From Aminicenans sp964648465 (GTDB lineage Bacteria; Acidobacteriota; Aminicenantia; Aminicenantales; Aminicenantaceae): DNA of 64,000 nucleotides. Positions 54,002 to 62,791 of this stretch are shown here, piece by piece; the stretch's first letter is position 1, and every line of letters starts with the position of its first letter. Below the pieces are notes generated by a model. That model had not been told where the DNA came from. It ran no database searches and worked only from the letters and a program-made list of their open reading frames with translations. The DNA lies in the NCBI GenBank assembly GCA_964648465.1, contig CAZYMU010000004.1:1-64000 (forward strand). The letters are read 5' to 3'. The position numbers were made by a program, and so were the translations under genes.

Positions 54002-55102
54002 CAGAACCAGGCTGGCAACATATTCTGCAATTGCTGGGGCAGCAGTCAAGCCCGGGGATTCTATTCCTATAAGATTAATAAAATTTGGAAGCCCTCTTAT
54101 GGATTCTTCCTTGATAATAAAATCTCTAAATCCGTCACCGTCACCATGCTTCCGCCTGGACCTTAGGCCCGCAGTGTCAGGAAAAAGATCTTCTTCATTG
54201 ATATCATCGAAATAATCTTTTGCAGTTGTGTAGAATTCATGTTTGTGGTCTGTATCTACTCTGTAGTCAATATTATCAATATAAAAGGAATTAGGCCCTA
54301 GCTTCATACCCCCAGCAATATCTATAACGAGATGAATCCCAAGACCAAGTTCATCGGGAGGAACTGCATAGATCAATCGGCTTACATCCAGTTTTCTTCG
54401 TAGGGAAAAGTATTCACCCTTGCAATATCTGAGACGGTATCCTTCACTGTCAATATCTATACCGGCCTTAGATGCTATATGGTCTGAAAATAATCCTGCA
54501 GCATTTATAACAATCTTGGATAGAAAATGGTAGTTTTCCTTTTTGATTGTTAAAATATACCCTCTAGACGAAGGCTCTATGTTTGTTACTTCTGAATCGT
54601 ATACAATAATACCACCCTCCTTCTCGAATTGTTTCACATAAAAATTCATAAGTTCATGTGAATTTATTATCCCTGTTGAGGGAGACCATAGTGCGCCAAA
54701 ACCTTTAACATAGGCTTCTGTCTTATTCAATTCTTTCTTGCTTAATATTTCCAAGCCTTCAACTCCATTTTGCTCACCTTGCAATTTCATCCGCTCAATA
54801 ACTTTCATTTCAGATTCATCACGGGCAATGATTAACTTTCCTGTTTTGTTAAATCCTATCTGTCTTTTTTCGCATAATCTGTATAGAAGATTGTTGCCTC
54901 TTACACACATTTTTGCTTTCAAGGACCCAGTTTTGTAATGCAGCCCTGAATGAATCACTTCACTATTACGGCTGCTTGCTTCTAGGCCAAAGCTTGTATT
55001 TTTTTCTAATATGAACATTTGTTTATTTAGACTTGCAAGTTTGGCTCCAATAGCGAGTCCTACGACTCCTGCCCCGATAATTGTAATATCAACTTTTTCC
55101 AT
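53984..55102 (-). CDS. L-2-hydroxyglutarate oxidase-like FAD enzyme
   Basis: A DAO-superfamily flavoprotein of 372 residues. The FAD motif GAGVVGLAIG is at 10-19, with SSRNSEVIHSGLHY following, and the C-terminal IGIESPGLTAAPAIAEYV closes the fold. This matches the L-2-hydroxyglutarate oxidase/dehydrogenase (LhgO) group, though some members act on other 2-hydroxyacids. The ATG at 55102 gives the expected N-terminus; 20 extra residues upstream are possible but atypical. No partner genes adjoin it. Confidence 0.85.
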   Translation of the reverse strand: MEKVDITIIGAGVVGLAIGAKLASLNKQMFILEKNTSFGLEASSRNSEVIHSGLHYKTGSLKAKMCVRGNNLLYRLCEKRQIGFNKTGKLIIARDESEMKVIERMKLQGEQNGVEGLEILSKKELNKTEAYVKGFGALWSPSTGIINSHELMNFYVKQFEKEGGIIVYDSEVTNIEPSSRGYILTIKKENYHFLSKIVINAAGLFSDHIASKAGIDIDSEGYRLRYCKGEYFSLRRKLDVSRLIYAVPPDELGLGIHLVIDIAGGMKLGPNSFYIDNIDYRVDTDHKHEFYTTAKDYFDDINEEDLFPDTAGLRSRRKHGDGDGFRDFIIKEESIRGLPNFINLIGIESPGLTAAPAIAEYVASLVLSMPVF

Positions 55103-55293
55103 TGGCCTATTTCCTTTTCTATGTCCAAATTTATTTTTATAGGACTGGAAATATTGTATCAATTTTCACAAGGATATTTAACTAAAGTAAGAAAAATAAT
55201 ATATTAAAAATCATAGTGATGTAAGCAAGTCGAGGCTGATTGAGTACAACTTAACAAGAGATGAAAAGAAACTATTAAGATTCCCTGAATATT

Positions 55294-55689
55294 TTATTTA
55301 GTTTCTTTGTCTGTTTCCTCCATATTCAGCAGTTTATATATCCGGCTAATAACATCTTTTATATCAACTGGCTTTTCCATAAAATCGTCTGCCATGCACT
55401 CCATTGCTTCACGCCTGAGAGCGATGCCTTTGTATACAGCAGTCATCAATATGACCTTGATGTGATTAAGCTCAGAAGATTCTTTAATTTTCTTGCACAG
55501 ATCTAATCCATGAATCTTTGGAATCAACATATCGGTGATTAAAACATCTGGCTTTTCACGTTTAACTAGTTCATAGCCTTCTGCTCCATCTTTCGCGCTA
55601 TAAACCCAAAATCCACGCATGATTAATACTTTTTCAAGCATGGCCAGAGTTACTCTGTCATCGTCAATGATTACAATTTTCTTCTGCAT
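55294..55689 (-). CDS. Single-domain response regulator
   Basis: A 131-residue stand-alone receiver. All functional residues are present: acidic pair (IIDDD, 9-11), phosphoacceptor Asp53 (LITDML), Thr83 (LMTA) and Lys105 (EKPVD). There is no output domain and no adjacent kinase, so it probably relays phosphate or binds a target as CheY or Spo0F do. It contrasts with the degenerate receiver at 4189. Confidence 0.92.
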   Translation of the reverse strand: MQKKIVIIDDDRVTLAMLEKVLIMRGFWVYSAKDGAEGYELVKREKPDVLITDMLIPKIHGLDLCKKIKESSELNHIKVILMTAVYKGIALRREAMECMADDFMEKPVDIKDVISRIYKLLNMEETDKETK

Positions 55690-55936
55690 TTTTTTTCTAA
55701 CTTTAGCATAAATAATTTTTAACTATTTTTCAAAGAAAATAATTTTCACAATTTTCTGAAATTCTATCAACTTTATTAAAGCTTTTACTGGCGCTACAGA
55801 AGAGAACTATCTCATTTATCTTGTAAAATATGGGCTAGACTAGCTGCTATTAAGATTGTTTACAATAAAGTCAACTGTACAGTCCGCTTCAATATCACTG
55901 CTTGTTCCTGAATGTACTAATGTAACCCTTTTCTAT

Positions 55937-56269
55937 TTATCGTCTATCCTTTAGAAAAGTCTCCATCTTTTCTTCGAGCAATTCAGCCTTTTTCAATGCT
56001 GACTCTCCTGCCAGCCGCTTTTTTAACCTTATAACATCTTGTTTTAACTCTTCAACAGTGTTGATAACATCTTGTGCATCAGCAGTAACATCCATGCCGC
56101 TAACCCCAGACATACGCATGGCCTGCTGGTACCGGGACAAAGCAGCATTATAATCTTTCTCCAGCATCTTTAGTTGCTGCTCTTCTTCAGAAAGATCTCT
56201 GCCTGCGAAGTGATTGTAAGCAAGATAGCCAGCTGCCAGGATAACGATTAAACAAATAACTTTTTTTAT
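55937..56269 (-). CDS. Small membrane-anchored coiled-coil protein, possible AUA start
   Basis: About 110 residues: an N-terminal membrane anchor (IKKVICLIVILAAGYLAY), then a charged helical region including YNAALSRYQQAMRM, which resembles one TPR-like repeat, and a C-terminal coiled coil. The first ATG (56167) would lose the anchor. Upstream the frame stays open to an ATA at 56267-56269, preceded by AGGAGG with a 5-base gap, and no ATG/GTG/TTG lies between. Either AUA is the start or a base in the poly-A run is wrong. Function unknown. Confidence 0.65.
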   Translation of the reverse strand: MKKVICLIVILAAGYLAYNHFAGRDLSEEEQQLKMLEKDYNAALSRYQQAMRMSGVSGMDVTADAQDVINTVEELKQDVIRLKKRLAGESALKKAELLEEKMETFLKDRR

Positions 56270-56473
56270 TTTTTCCTCCTGCTTTTAGCACTTAACGAAT
56301 ATAGAAATTATATTTAATAAAATGAATTATTTCAAAAGAAAAATACTTACTTAGCCTAAAGTAGATTATCTTCAGCAACCGTGCTATTCCCCAAAAAGTT
56401 CGGCTTATTTCCATTTGACTTCAAGTTTTCCCTTTGTTATAAATTTTTTATATTTACTTGAAAGGACAAAATC

Positions 56474-57433
56474 ATGAACAAAGCATTAATATGTGGGGCA
56501 GGCGGCTTTATAGGAAGTCATCTTGTAAAAAGACTAAAAAAAGATGGTTATTGGGTTCGTGGAGCGGATATTAAAAAGCCTGAATTTTCTGAAACAGCGG
56601 CCGATGAGTTTCTTGTCCTGGACCTCAGAAAACAGCAAAATTGTAAGAATGCGGTTATAACCCCTGAAGGAGAAGCCTTTGATGAAGTTTTTCAATTAGC
56701 TGCAGATATGGGAGGCATGGGATTTATTCATTCTGCCGAGTGTGAAATAATGCGGAACAGCGCGTTGATCAATATTAATATGATTGATGCAAGTGCTAAG
56801 AGCGGTGTAAAAAGATATTTCTTTTCTTCTTCTGCCTGTGTTTACCGAGACATGGGTTATGATGAGGCCGAATTATCAGAGGATGAGGCCTATCCTGCCA
56901 TGCCGGATAACGAATACGGTTGGGAAAAACTTTATGCCGAAAGAATGGCCATGGCTTACGGCCGGAGATATGGACTTATAATCAGGCTTGCACGTTTTCA
57001 GAACTGTTATGGACCGGAAGGAACATGGCACGGAGGTAGAGAGAAAGCCCCGGCGGCACTTTCTAGAAAAATAGCAGAAGCCGAGGATGGAGAAATAATA
57101 GAAGTGTGGGGGGATGGGACAGCAATGCGTGCATATACGTATATTGATGACATGATCGATGGAATCGTAATACTTATGCAGTCAGAGCTTGAAAACGGTG
57201 TCAATATTGGACGCCAGGAATATGTTTCTGTAGATGAACTAGTTGGAACAATTGCTGATGTTGCCGGAAAGAAAATATATATCAAACATATTGAAGGGCC
57301 TGTCGGAGTTAAAGCAAGAAATTTCTGTATTGATAGAATAACTTCCATCGGCTGGAAACCCGGGTTTTCGCTAAAAGAAGGTGTTGCTCTTACTTATCCC
57401 TGGGTTAAGTCTCAGGTTGACGCCAATAAATAA
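56474..57433 (+). CDS. GDP-mannose 3,5-epimerase-like NAD-dependent epimerase
   Basis: An extended short-chain dehydrogenase of 319 residues. The NAD motif GAGGFIGSH begins at residue 8, the SSACVY block is near 119-124, and the catalytic pair is Tyr148-Lys152 (YGWEK). AADMGGMGFI and YGPEGTWHGGREKAPAAL closely match GDP-mannose 3,5-epimerase, which makes GDP-L-galactose. A GAAAGGA site precedes the ATG. The next gene encodes an FKP-type enzyme. Substrate is inferred from family motifs. Confidence 0.85.
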   Translation: MNKALICGAGGFIGSHLVKRLKKDGYWVRGADIKKPEFSETAADEFLVLDLRKQQNCKNAVITPEGEAFDEVFQLAADMGGMGFIHSAECEIMRNSALININMIDASAKSGVKRYFFSSSACVYRDMGYDEAELSEDEAYPAMPDNEYGWEKLYAERMAMAYGRRYGLIIRLARFQNCYGPEGTWHGGREKAPAALSRKIAEAEDGEIIEVWGDGTAMRAYTYIDDMIDGIVILMQSELENGVNIGRQEYVSVDELVGTIADVAGKKIYIKHIEGPVGVKARNFCIDRITSIGWKPGFSLKEGVALTYPWVKSQVDANK

Positions 57434-57479
57434 TCTGTGCCCAAACTAAAAGGATATTTTATTATGTCAAGGGGATACC

Positions 57480-60152
57480 ATGCATAAGCTGTTAAAGCCC
57501 TGGGATTATCTTATTTTAACAGCTTCAAACGAAGAGCAATCTGCTGCATATAAAAGCCAGCTTCAGTTGAGGCAAAAATTAGGTCTTATTCAAGACGTTA
57601 AGCAGATTATGGTAGTTTCCGATCCCGGCGACAGGCGCATTGGAAGCGGCGGAAGCACAATCCTTTGTATCATGAAAGTTCTCCAGCGGGAACTGGCAGG
57701 GTGTTTAGGTTATTCAAAGTCTCCATCAGCATGGCAGGAAATTCTTCAACGGCTGCGGATCTTAATTATTCATGCCGGAGGTGACTCCAGAAGGCTGCCG
57801 GCTTATGGCCCATACGGAAAAATCTTCATGCCCTTACCTGGAGAGTCAGACAGTGCTCTGGGAACAACATTATTCGACCGGCTCCTGCCTGTCTATCTTA
57901 AACTGCCTGTGTCTGAATCAGGGGAAGGACAGATCGTTATAACCACGGGGGATGTACTCCTCGATTTCAATCCAGAAGAAGTTTGTTTTGCAGAGCAGGG
58001 TATTACCTGTCTTGGCTGTCTTGCTTCCCTAGGCGTGGCAAAGAACCACGGAGTGTTCTGCTCTGGACACAGCGGAACAGTCAGAATGTTTCTGCAAAAA
58101 CCTTCTATTAGAGAACAGAACAAATATGGAGAAGTAAATCGATACGGGCAGTCATTGCTGGATATAGGCGTTATGAATCTTGATGCATCTGCTGCCGTGA
58201 AGCTACTCCAGCTTTGTGAATTCAGCGAAAATAATAAAGGAAAATTTGTATGGGATGGTCTTTTAACTCAGGAAATTACTGCTTCAGGGCTCGACCTCTA
58301 TCGCGAGATATGTTGTGCCATGGGAAAAGATGAATATTTTCCCCACTATCACAGTTCCCTTCATGCTGGAGGTTCAAAGATTAGCAAAGCCTTCTTAGAA
58401 AAAATCTTTAAGACCATATCAGAGATTCCTTTTCATGTACACACCTTGTCAAATTGCAATTTTTTGCATTTCGGCACAATGCACCAACTTATAGAGAGCG
58501 GCACTGATTTATTGAGTAAAAATCACGCCCCCTCCCGTCATTATGATTGTTTGAGTATTAACAATGAAATAACAGATGACAGCCACATTACAGGCGTGAG
58601 CTCGTGGATTGAAGGATGCAGAATAAAATCAGGCTTAACTCTTGGCGGTGAAAATGTTGTTGTTGGATTGAATATAGAAGAACCCTTATCGATTCCCAAG
58701 AAATGCTGCCTGGATGTCATAAGAGGCTCCAGTCAAAACGACAAGCAGGTTTGGTTTGTAAGAATATACGGAATCGACGACAAATTTAAAATTTCTGTAG
58801 AAAGAGGGGCAATAATCTGCGGTATTCCTGCCACTGACTGGATAAAAGCGGTTGGAGCCTCTAATGAAGATTTGTGGCCCAAGGATTTACCGGATAATGA
58901 AAAAAACATCTGGAATGCCCGCATTTTCCCAGCAGTATCTTTCCATCAGGATTACATGAAATGGCTATGGATGTTTGATCCTACAAAATCTTCAAAGAGG
59001 GAAAAACAGGCATGGATAACTACTGATAGATATAGTCTTGAAGAAATCGCCAACCTGGTAGACCATGCTTTTTTTTATAAAAGACGGGTAGACAATCGTG
59101 TCAAAATAGTCTGTCGTTCCATACGATGGATGTTTCGATTCCAGAGTAGCTTTTCTGCAGAAGACCTGGCATTTATTTTTAGAAATTTAACGGAATCGGA
59201 TCGTTTAAGCTTGGTAATAAATATAATTAAAGAAGCTTACAGGCAATATGGCAAAAAAGAAGCTGTCCCGGGTCTGGAACGCCTCGAATTTTCACGGGTA
59301 ATACATAGCCTCGGGTCTGCAATCTCTAAATCAACAGAAAAAAACAATATTGATTGGGAAGGAACCAGTACTCTCGAGGAAATGCTCAGACTATTCGGGG
59401 GAGGAATAGATCTGACCACTCTTGCGGCTATTCCAGGCGGTAGCGGGCTCGGAACTTCAAGCATTATGGGAGCTGTATTGATATCTGTGATCAACCGGAT
59501 GGTAGGAAAAGAGCTGATCAATCGCGAGCTTTTCCATTGTGTTTTAAAGCTCGAACAGGAGCTAACTACAGGGGGCGGTTGGCAGGACCAGATAGGTGGA
59601 ACTGTTGACAGCGTGAAAGTAATCAATACCGGACCAGGCATGATTCCGGACCCGAGAATTCATTATGTTCCTTCGGATGTGCTTAACCCGAAGTCCAATG
59701 ACGGACAAACCTTGCTTTACTATACAGGATTAAGGCGTCTCGCAAAGAATATACTGCGAAATGTTGTCGGCAATTATCTTGACCATAACAGGGGATCCAT
59801 GGCCACTCTGAGAAAACTCCATAAGCTGCCCCCTTTGATTATGGAAGCCATGGCTTGTAAAAACATGAAACAATTTGGAGAAATGATTGATCTGGCGTGG
59901 AGGCTTAACAAGCAGATCGATCCGGATTCGACAAATCCCATTATTGAAGAAATTCTTAATAAATTTAAACCGTATATGTACGGCGCTAAACTGCTTGGTG
60001 CTGGGGGGGGAGGATTTTTACTTGTCATATGCAAATCCCCCGAAGATGCAGAAGCTGCCCGCAGCTTGATGAAAAGTGCTCCCCCTAACCGCCTAGCAAG
60101 GTTTTTTGATTACGAGATAAGTCCTTATGGCCTGGTAGTCACTGTCTGCTGA
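57480..60152 (+). CDS. Bifunctional fucokinase / fucose-1-phosphate guanylyltransferase-like protein
   Basis: An 890-residue fusion. The N-terminal half is a fucose-1-phosphate guanylyltransferase-type domain (GSGGSTILC; IIHAGGDSRRLPAYGPYGK near 96-114). The C-terminal part is a GHMP sugar kinase (PGGSGLGTSS near 651-660; LLGAGGGGF near 838-846). FKP/FKGP proteins turn free L-fucose into GDP-L-fucose via fucose 1-phosphate. Pairing with a GDP-mannose epimerase suggests GDP-L-galactose or a related sugar may be the real product here. An AAGGGG site precedes the ATG. Length is near the family norm. Confidence 0.85.
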   Translation: MHKLLKPWDYLILTASNEEQSAAYKSQLQLRQKLGLIQDVKQIMVVSDPGDRRIGSGGSTILCIMKVLQRELAGCLGYSKSPSAWQEILQRLRILIIHAGGDSRRLPAYGPYGKIFMPLPGESDSALGTTLFDRLLPVYLKLPVSESGEGQIVITTGDVLLDFNPEEVCFAEQGITCLGCLASLGVAKNHGVFCSGHSGTVRMFLQKPSIREQNKYGEVNRYGQSLLDIGVMNLDASAAVKLLQLCEFSENNKGKFVWDGLLTQEITASGLDLYREICCAMGKDEYFPHYHSSLHAGGSKISKAFLEKIFKTISEIPFHVHTLSNCNFLHFGTMHQLIESGTDLLSKNHAPSRHYDCLSINNEITDDSHITGVSSWIEGCRIKSGLTLGGENVVVGLNIEEPLSIPKKCCLDVIRGSSQNDKQVWFVRIYGIDDKFKISVERGAIICGIPATDWIKAVGASNEDLWPKDLPDNEKNIWNARIFPAVSFHQDYMKWLWMFDPTKSSKREKQAWITTDRYSLEEIANLVDHAFFYKRRVDNRVKIVCRSIRWMFRFQSSFSAEDLAFIFRNLTESDRLSLVINIIKEAYRQYGKKEAVPGLERLEFSRVIHSLGSAISKSTEKNNIDWEGTSTLEEMLRLFGGGIDLTTLAAIPGGSGLGTSSIMGAVLISVINRMVGKELINRELFHCVLKLEQELTTGGGWQDQIGGTVDSVKVINTGPGMIPDPRIHYVPSDVLNPKSNDGQTLLYYTGLRRLAKNILRNVVGNYLDHNRGSMATLRKLHKLPPLIMEAMACKNMKQFGEMIDLAWRLNKQIDPDSTNPIIEEILNKFKPYMYGAKLLGAGGGGFLLVICKSPEDAEAARSLMKSAPPNRLARFFDYEISPYGLVVTVC

Positions 60153-60166
60153 TTGAAGGCCTGTCT

Positions 60167-60192
60167 CAGGTTAATAATCAACCTGGATTATT
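60167..60192. repeat. Two interlocked palindromes in a leader
   Basis: Four consecutive blocks CAGGTT, AATAATC, AACCTG, GATTATT: block 1 pairs with 3 and block 2 with 4, perfectly and without gaps. Both stems cannot easily form together, so this could be a switch between two RNA hairpins or a pair of overlapping protein-binding sites. It ends 15 bases before the AGGAGG ribosome site of the lipoprotein gene. Confidence 0.5.
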
Positions 60193-60216
60193 GATATTAA
60201 AGTATCAGGAGGTGCC

Positions 60217-60417
60217 ATGAAAAAACATGCTGGAACTTTGATTTTGGCACTGTTGTTTCTTATTTCTATTTCAGGATGCAAAATACAACAATCCAGTCAG
60301 GTCGGTCAGAAATCAGAGCGATTCGGAAGCTTGATTAAAAATCCATATATCCGCAGTGGCGCAGTGCCAGGTATGCTGCACCAAAAACTCCGGCTGAATC
60401 TCCAAGCTTGGCCTTGA
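60217..60417 (+). CDS. Small, probably truncated lipoprotein
   Basis: 66 residues with a clear lipoprotein signal: basic start, hydrophobic stretch LILALLFLISI and lipobox ISGC with Cys21. A strong AGGAGG site precedes the ATG. Only about 45 residues follow the Cys, and the last 27 codons lie antisense to the end of the ROK kinase gene. The likely explanation is that the original lipoprotein gene was cut short here. A short functional lipoprotein cannot be excluded. Confidence 0.6.
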   Translation: MKKHAGTLILALLFLISISGCKIQQSSQVGQKSERFGSLIKNPYIRSGAVPGMLHQKLRLNLQAWP

Positions 60418-61252
60418 TTAGAGGGATTTGTTTCCTGTCCACACCAAATACCGATTTCATAAGCAAAGATGGAACTTTTTCGTACCAGATCGGGAGATTA
60501 GAAACACCTCCTCCAAGAATTATGGCATCAAGGTCAAGGATAGTTACCGCATTCGCCAACATTCCGGCCATTATTTTGCAGCTTTCATCAAAAAAGCGGA
60601 CAGCCTGCGGATTTCGAGCCTGATATAGAGCATATATTTCCTGTACGCCTAGTTTTTTTCCGCTCATTTCATGAAACCTTCTGATTAGACTGGGACCGGA
60701 AAGATAGGCTTCGGCACAACCTCTGCGCCCGCATTCACATCTTCTTCCATTTATATCGATTGCAGCATGGCCGATTTCCCCTGCTCCACCCAGCACACCC
60801 CGGTACAGTCTATCATTCAAAATCAGGCCGCTGCCCACCCCTGTCCCTAGAATAACAGCAATAACATAATGATACTTTCCAACACAGGTCGCATAATATT
60901 CTGCAAGAGCCAGGCAGTTTGCATCGTTTTCGACCAGTACAGGCACGGTTAATCTGTCTTCCAAGCTTTTAATCAAGCCCGGACATTCATAAACAGGAGT
61001 ATGCGGCGAGCCGAACAAACGGCCTTTTGAAGGAACATATGTGCCCGGAGTCCCAATGCCGACTGCTGCGAATTGTTTTCCTCCCGCTGCTTCCAATATG
61101 ACCTTTGTAATTTTTTCTATTACATATTCAAATCCGCGGGAAGCTCCGGACGGCTCCCTGTAACGAGATAACAGATTCTGGTCAGAATCGAGCAGGCACG
61201 CCTCGATTTTGGTTCCACCAACGTCCACCCCAATTACATAATCTTTCTTCAT
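60335..61252 (-). CDS. ROK-family sugar kinase
   Basis: 305 residues of the ROK type (glucokinase, N-acetylmannosamine kinase and relatives). The phosphate motif DVGGTK is at 10-15, the catalytic Asp is Asp110 in ENDANC, and the zinc site comprises His162 with Cys172, Cys174 and Cys179 (CECGRRGC). There is no helix-turn-helix, so it is an enzyme, not a repressor. The sugar cannot be fixed. Its end overlaps the lipoprotein gene by 83 bases. Confidence 0.92.
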   Translation of the reverse strand: MKKDYVIGVDVGGTKIEACLLDSDQNLLSRYREPSGASRGFEYVIEKITKVILEAAGGKQFAAVGIGTPGTYVPSKGRLFGSPHTPVYECPGLIKSLEDRLTVPVLVENDANCLALAEYYATCVGKYHYVIAVILGTGVGSGLILNDRLYRGVLGGAGEIGHAAIDINGRRCECGRRGCAEAYLSGPSLIRRFHEMSGKKLGVQEIYALYQARNPQAVRFFDESCKIMAGMLANAVTILDLDAIILGGGVSNLPIWYEKVPSLLMKSVFGVDRKQIPLIKAKLGDSAGVFGAAYLALRHCGYMDF

Positions 61253-61352
61253 TTCAGCTTTTCCTGTTTTGCACCTCTATGTTTTTATACTAGATTTTTC
61301 CTTGCATTTATAGAGTTCACATAAATGTACAAATTTTCATAGTTATCCTGCT

Positions 61353-62324
61353 TTATTTACACGATTTAACTGCGAATTTTATGGCTTCACCCATGCTCAG
61401 AGGATTGGCTATCCCCTTACCTGCGATATCAAAAGCAGTGCCGTGATCAGGAGAAGTCCTGATAAATGGAAGGCCTAATGTTACGTTTACTCCTGTATCG
61501 AATGAAAGCAGTTTAAAAGCAATAAGACCCTGATCATGATAGAGAGCAATAACAATCTTATCAGGATGGTTAAAGGCCTCCCTGCAAACAGTATCTGGAG
61601 GAAAAGGCCCACTTATAGGGAGGCCTTTTTTCTTTGCTTCTTCAACAGCGGGAATTATCTCATCGAGTTCTTCTCTGCCTAAAAGGCCTTCTTCTCCTGC
61701 ATGTGGGTTCAGCCCTGAAACCAGAAAGCTGTGTTTTCCGGTACACAACTTTTCTATGCTGCTGTTGAGGTGCAAAAAAAAGTCAAGAAGAGCGTCTTTC
61801 CTTATTCTTTTTATTGCTTTTTTCAAAGGAATATGGTGAGTAAAAAGAGCAACATTTAACCTGTCAGACCAGAAAGACATTATGGCTTGCGGATAGATCA
61901 AGCTCAGATACTCTGTATGACCTGCAAATTTAATTCCTGCAAGCTGCCAAGAATGTTTGGATATTGGAGCAGTAACAATGGATGCAATTGTTCCTTTTCT
62001 AGCTTGTTTAACAGCCTCTTCAAAGAAACGGAAAGAGGCCTCTCCGTTTTCTTTAAATGGAGCCCCTTTCTTTATATGCTTTATTGGTGTTTCAACTTCA
62101 TAAAGTGAAATAAAAGAACGGGAAAATTTTTCATTTTTGTTTAATGTGGGGATTTCTAGATTAAGGCCAAAAGCTTTTATCTCTTCATCAAGCAGTACCC
62201 TTGATCCGAAAAGAATGTAATTTGTACCGGAAACGAACTTTTGTGAAGAGAGAGCCTTTAGAGTTATTTCTCCACCGACTCCCCCAGGATCCCCAAGAGT
62301 TATCCCTATCTTTTTAGGGATCAT
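61353..62324 (-). CDS. pdxA: 4-hydroxythreonine-4-phosphate dehydrogenase
   Basis: A step of pyridoxal phosphate synthesis by the deoxyxylulose-dependent route, 323 residues. IGITLGDPGGVGGE at the start, FAGHTEYL, GLNPHAGEEGLLG and ALYHDQGLIAFK are characteristic, with the three metal His residues apparently present. The route's other precursor enzyme, dxs, is also in this window. The start overlaps the Hfq-like stop (ATGA). Confidence 0.95.
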   Translation of the reverse strand: MIPKKIGITLGDPGGVGGEITLKALSSQKFVSGTNYILFGSRVLLDEEIKAFGLNLEIPTLNKNEKFSRSFISLYEVETPIKHIKKGAPFKENGEASFRFFEEAVKQARKGTIASIVTAPISKHSWQLAGIKFAGHTEYLSLIYPQAIMSFWSDRLNVALFTHHIPLKKAIKRIRKDALLDFFLHLNSSIEKLCTGKHSFLVSGLNPHAGEEGLLGREELDEIIPAVEEAKKKGLPISGPFPPDTVCREAFNHPDKIVIALYHDQGLIAFKLLSFDTGVNVTLGLPFIRTSPDHGTAFDIAGKGIANPLSMGEAIKFAVKSCK

Positions 62325-62680
62325 TTTTTCTTTATTGAGTCTGATTTATAAAATCCGCCAGTTTTTTTTGCCGGTTTAGCTTGTTTCTTACTCTCAAGCT
62401 TATAGAGATACTTTATACTGTTCTTATAGATCAGAAGATTGGGAGCGTTATTTCTGTTGATTTTCAGACAGTTTTTATCATACCATTCAATATATCCTTC
62501 TATCGTCTCCCCATCTACAAAGACAACCCCTATAGGGACCTTCTTGTTCATCTGCTTGAGATAGTAGTAATTTTCCGCGAACGTCTCAAATGGAGGATGT
62601 GGTTTCTTTCTTGAAACTTCCCGCTTCATTTTTTCCTTGTATTCAGAGAAGTTCGGTCGGATTAATTTCCTATTCACCAT
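62321..62680 (-). CDS. Divergent Hfq-like RNA-binding protein
   Basis: 119 residues. A basic N-terminal extension (1-33) is followed by an Sm-like core: a helix (FAENYYYLKQMNKKVP), Sm1 as IGVVFVDGETIEGYIEWYDKNCLKI (broken here at positions 50-74) and Sm2 as LLIYKNSIKYLY (83-94). Canonical Hfq has YKHAIST at Sm2; here His is Asn87. A Lys-rich tail ends the protein. The ATG at 62680 has GGAG 7 bases upstream; a TTG four codons earlier is rejected. Coupled to pdxA. Identification rests on motif order and spacing, not close identity. Confidence 0.75.
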   Translation of the reverse strand: MVNRKLIRPNFSEYKEKMKREVSRKKPHPPFETFAENYYYLKQMNKKVPIGVVFVDGETIEGYIEWYDKNCLKINRNNAPNLLIYKNSIKYLYKLESKKQAKPAKKTGGFYKSDSIKKK

Positions 62681-62791
62681 TATTTTCTCCAAGAATTAAG
62701 CTTAAGCAAGAAATAAATTTTTACACTATTAGTTGTTATGATAGCATTCTTTTCAAAAAACATCAAGAAAACTGCTTTTAAACAAAATTTA

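Noticed and set aside
59237..59641. 134-codon minus-strand frame within the FKP-type gene
   Set aside because: Antisense to the conserved GHMP kinase motif, with no start signal.
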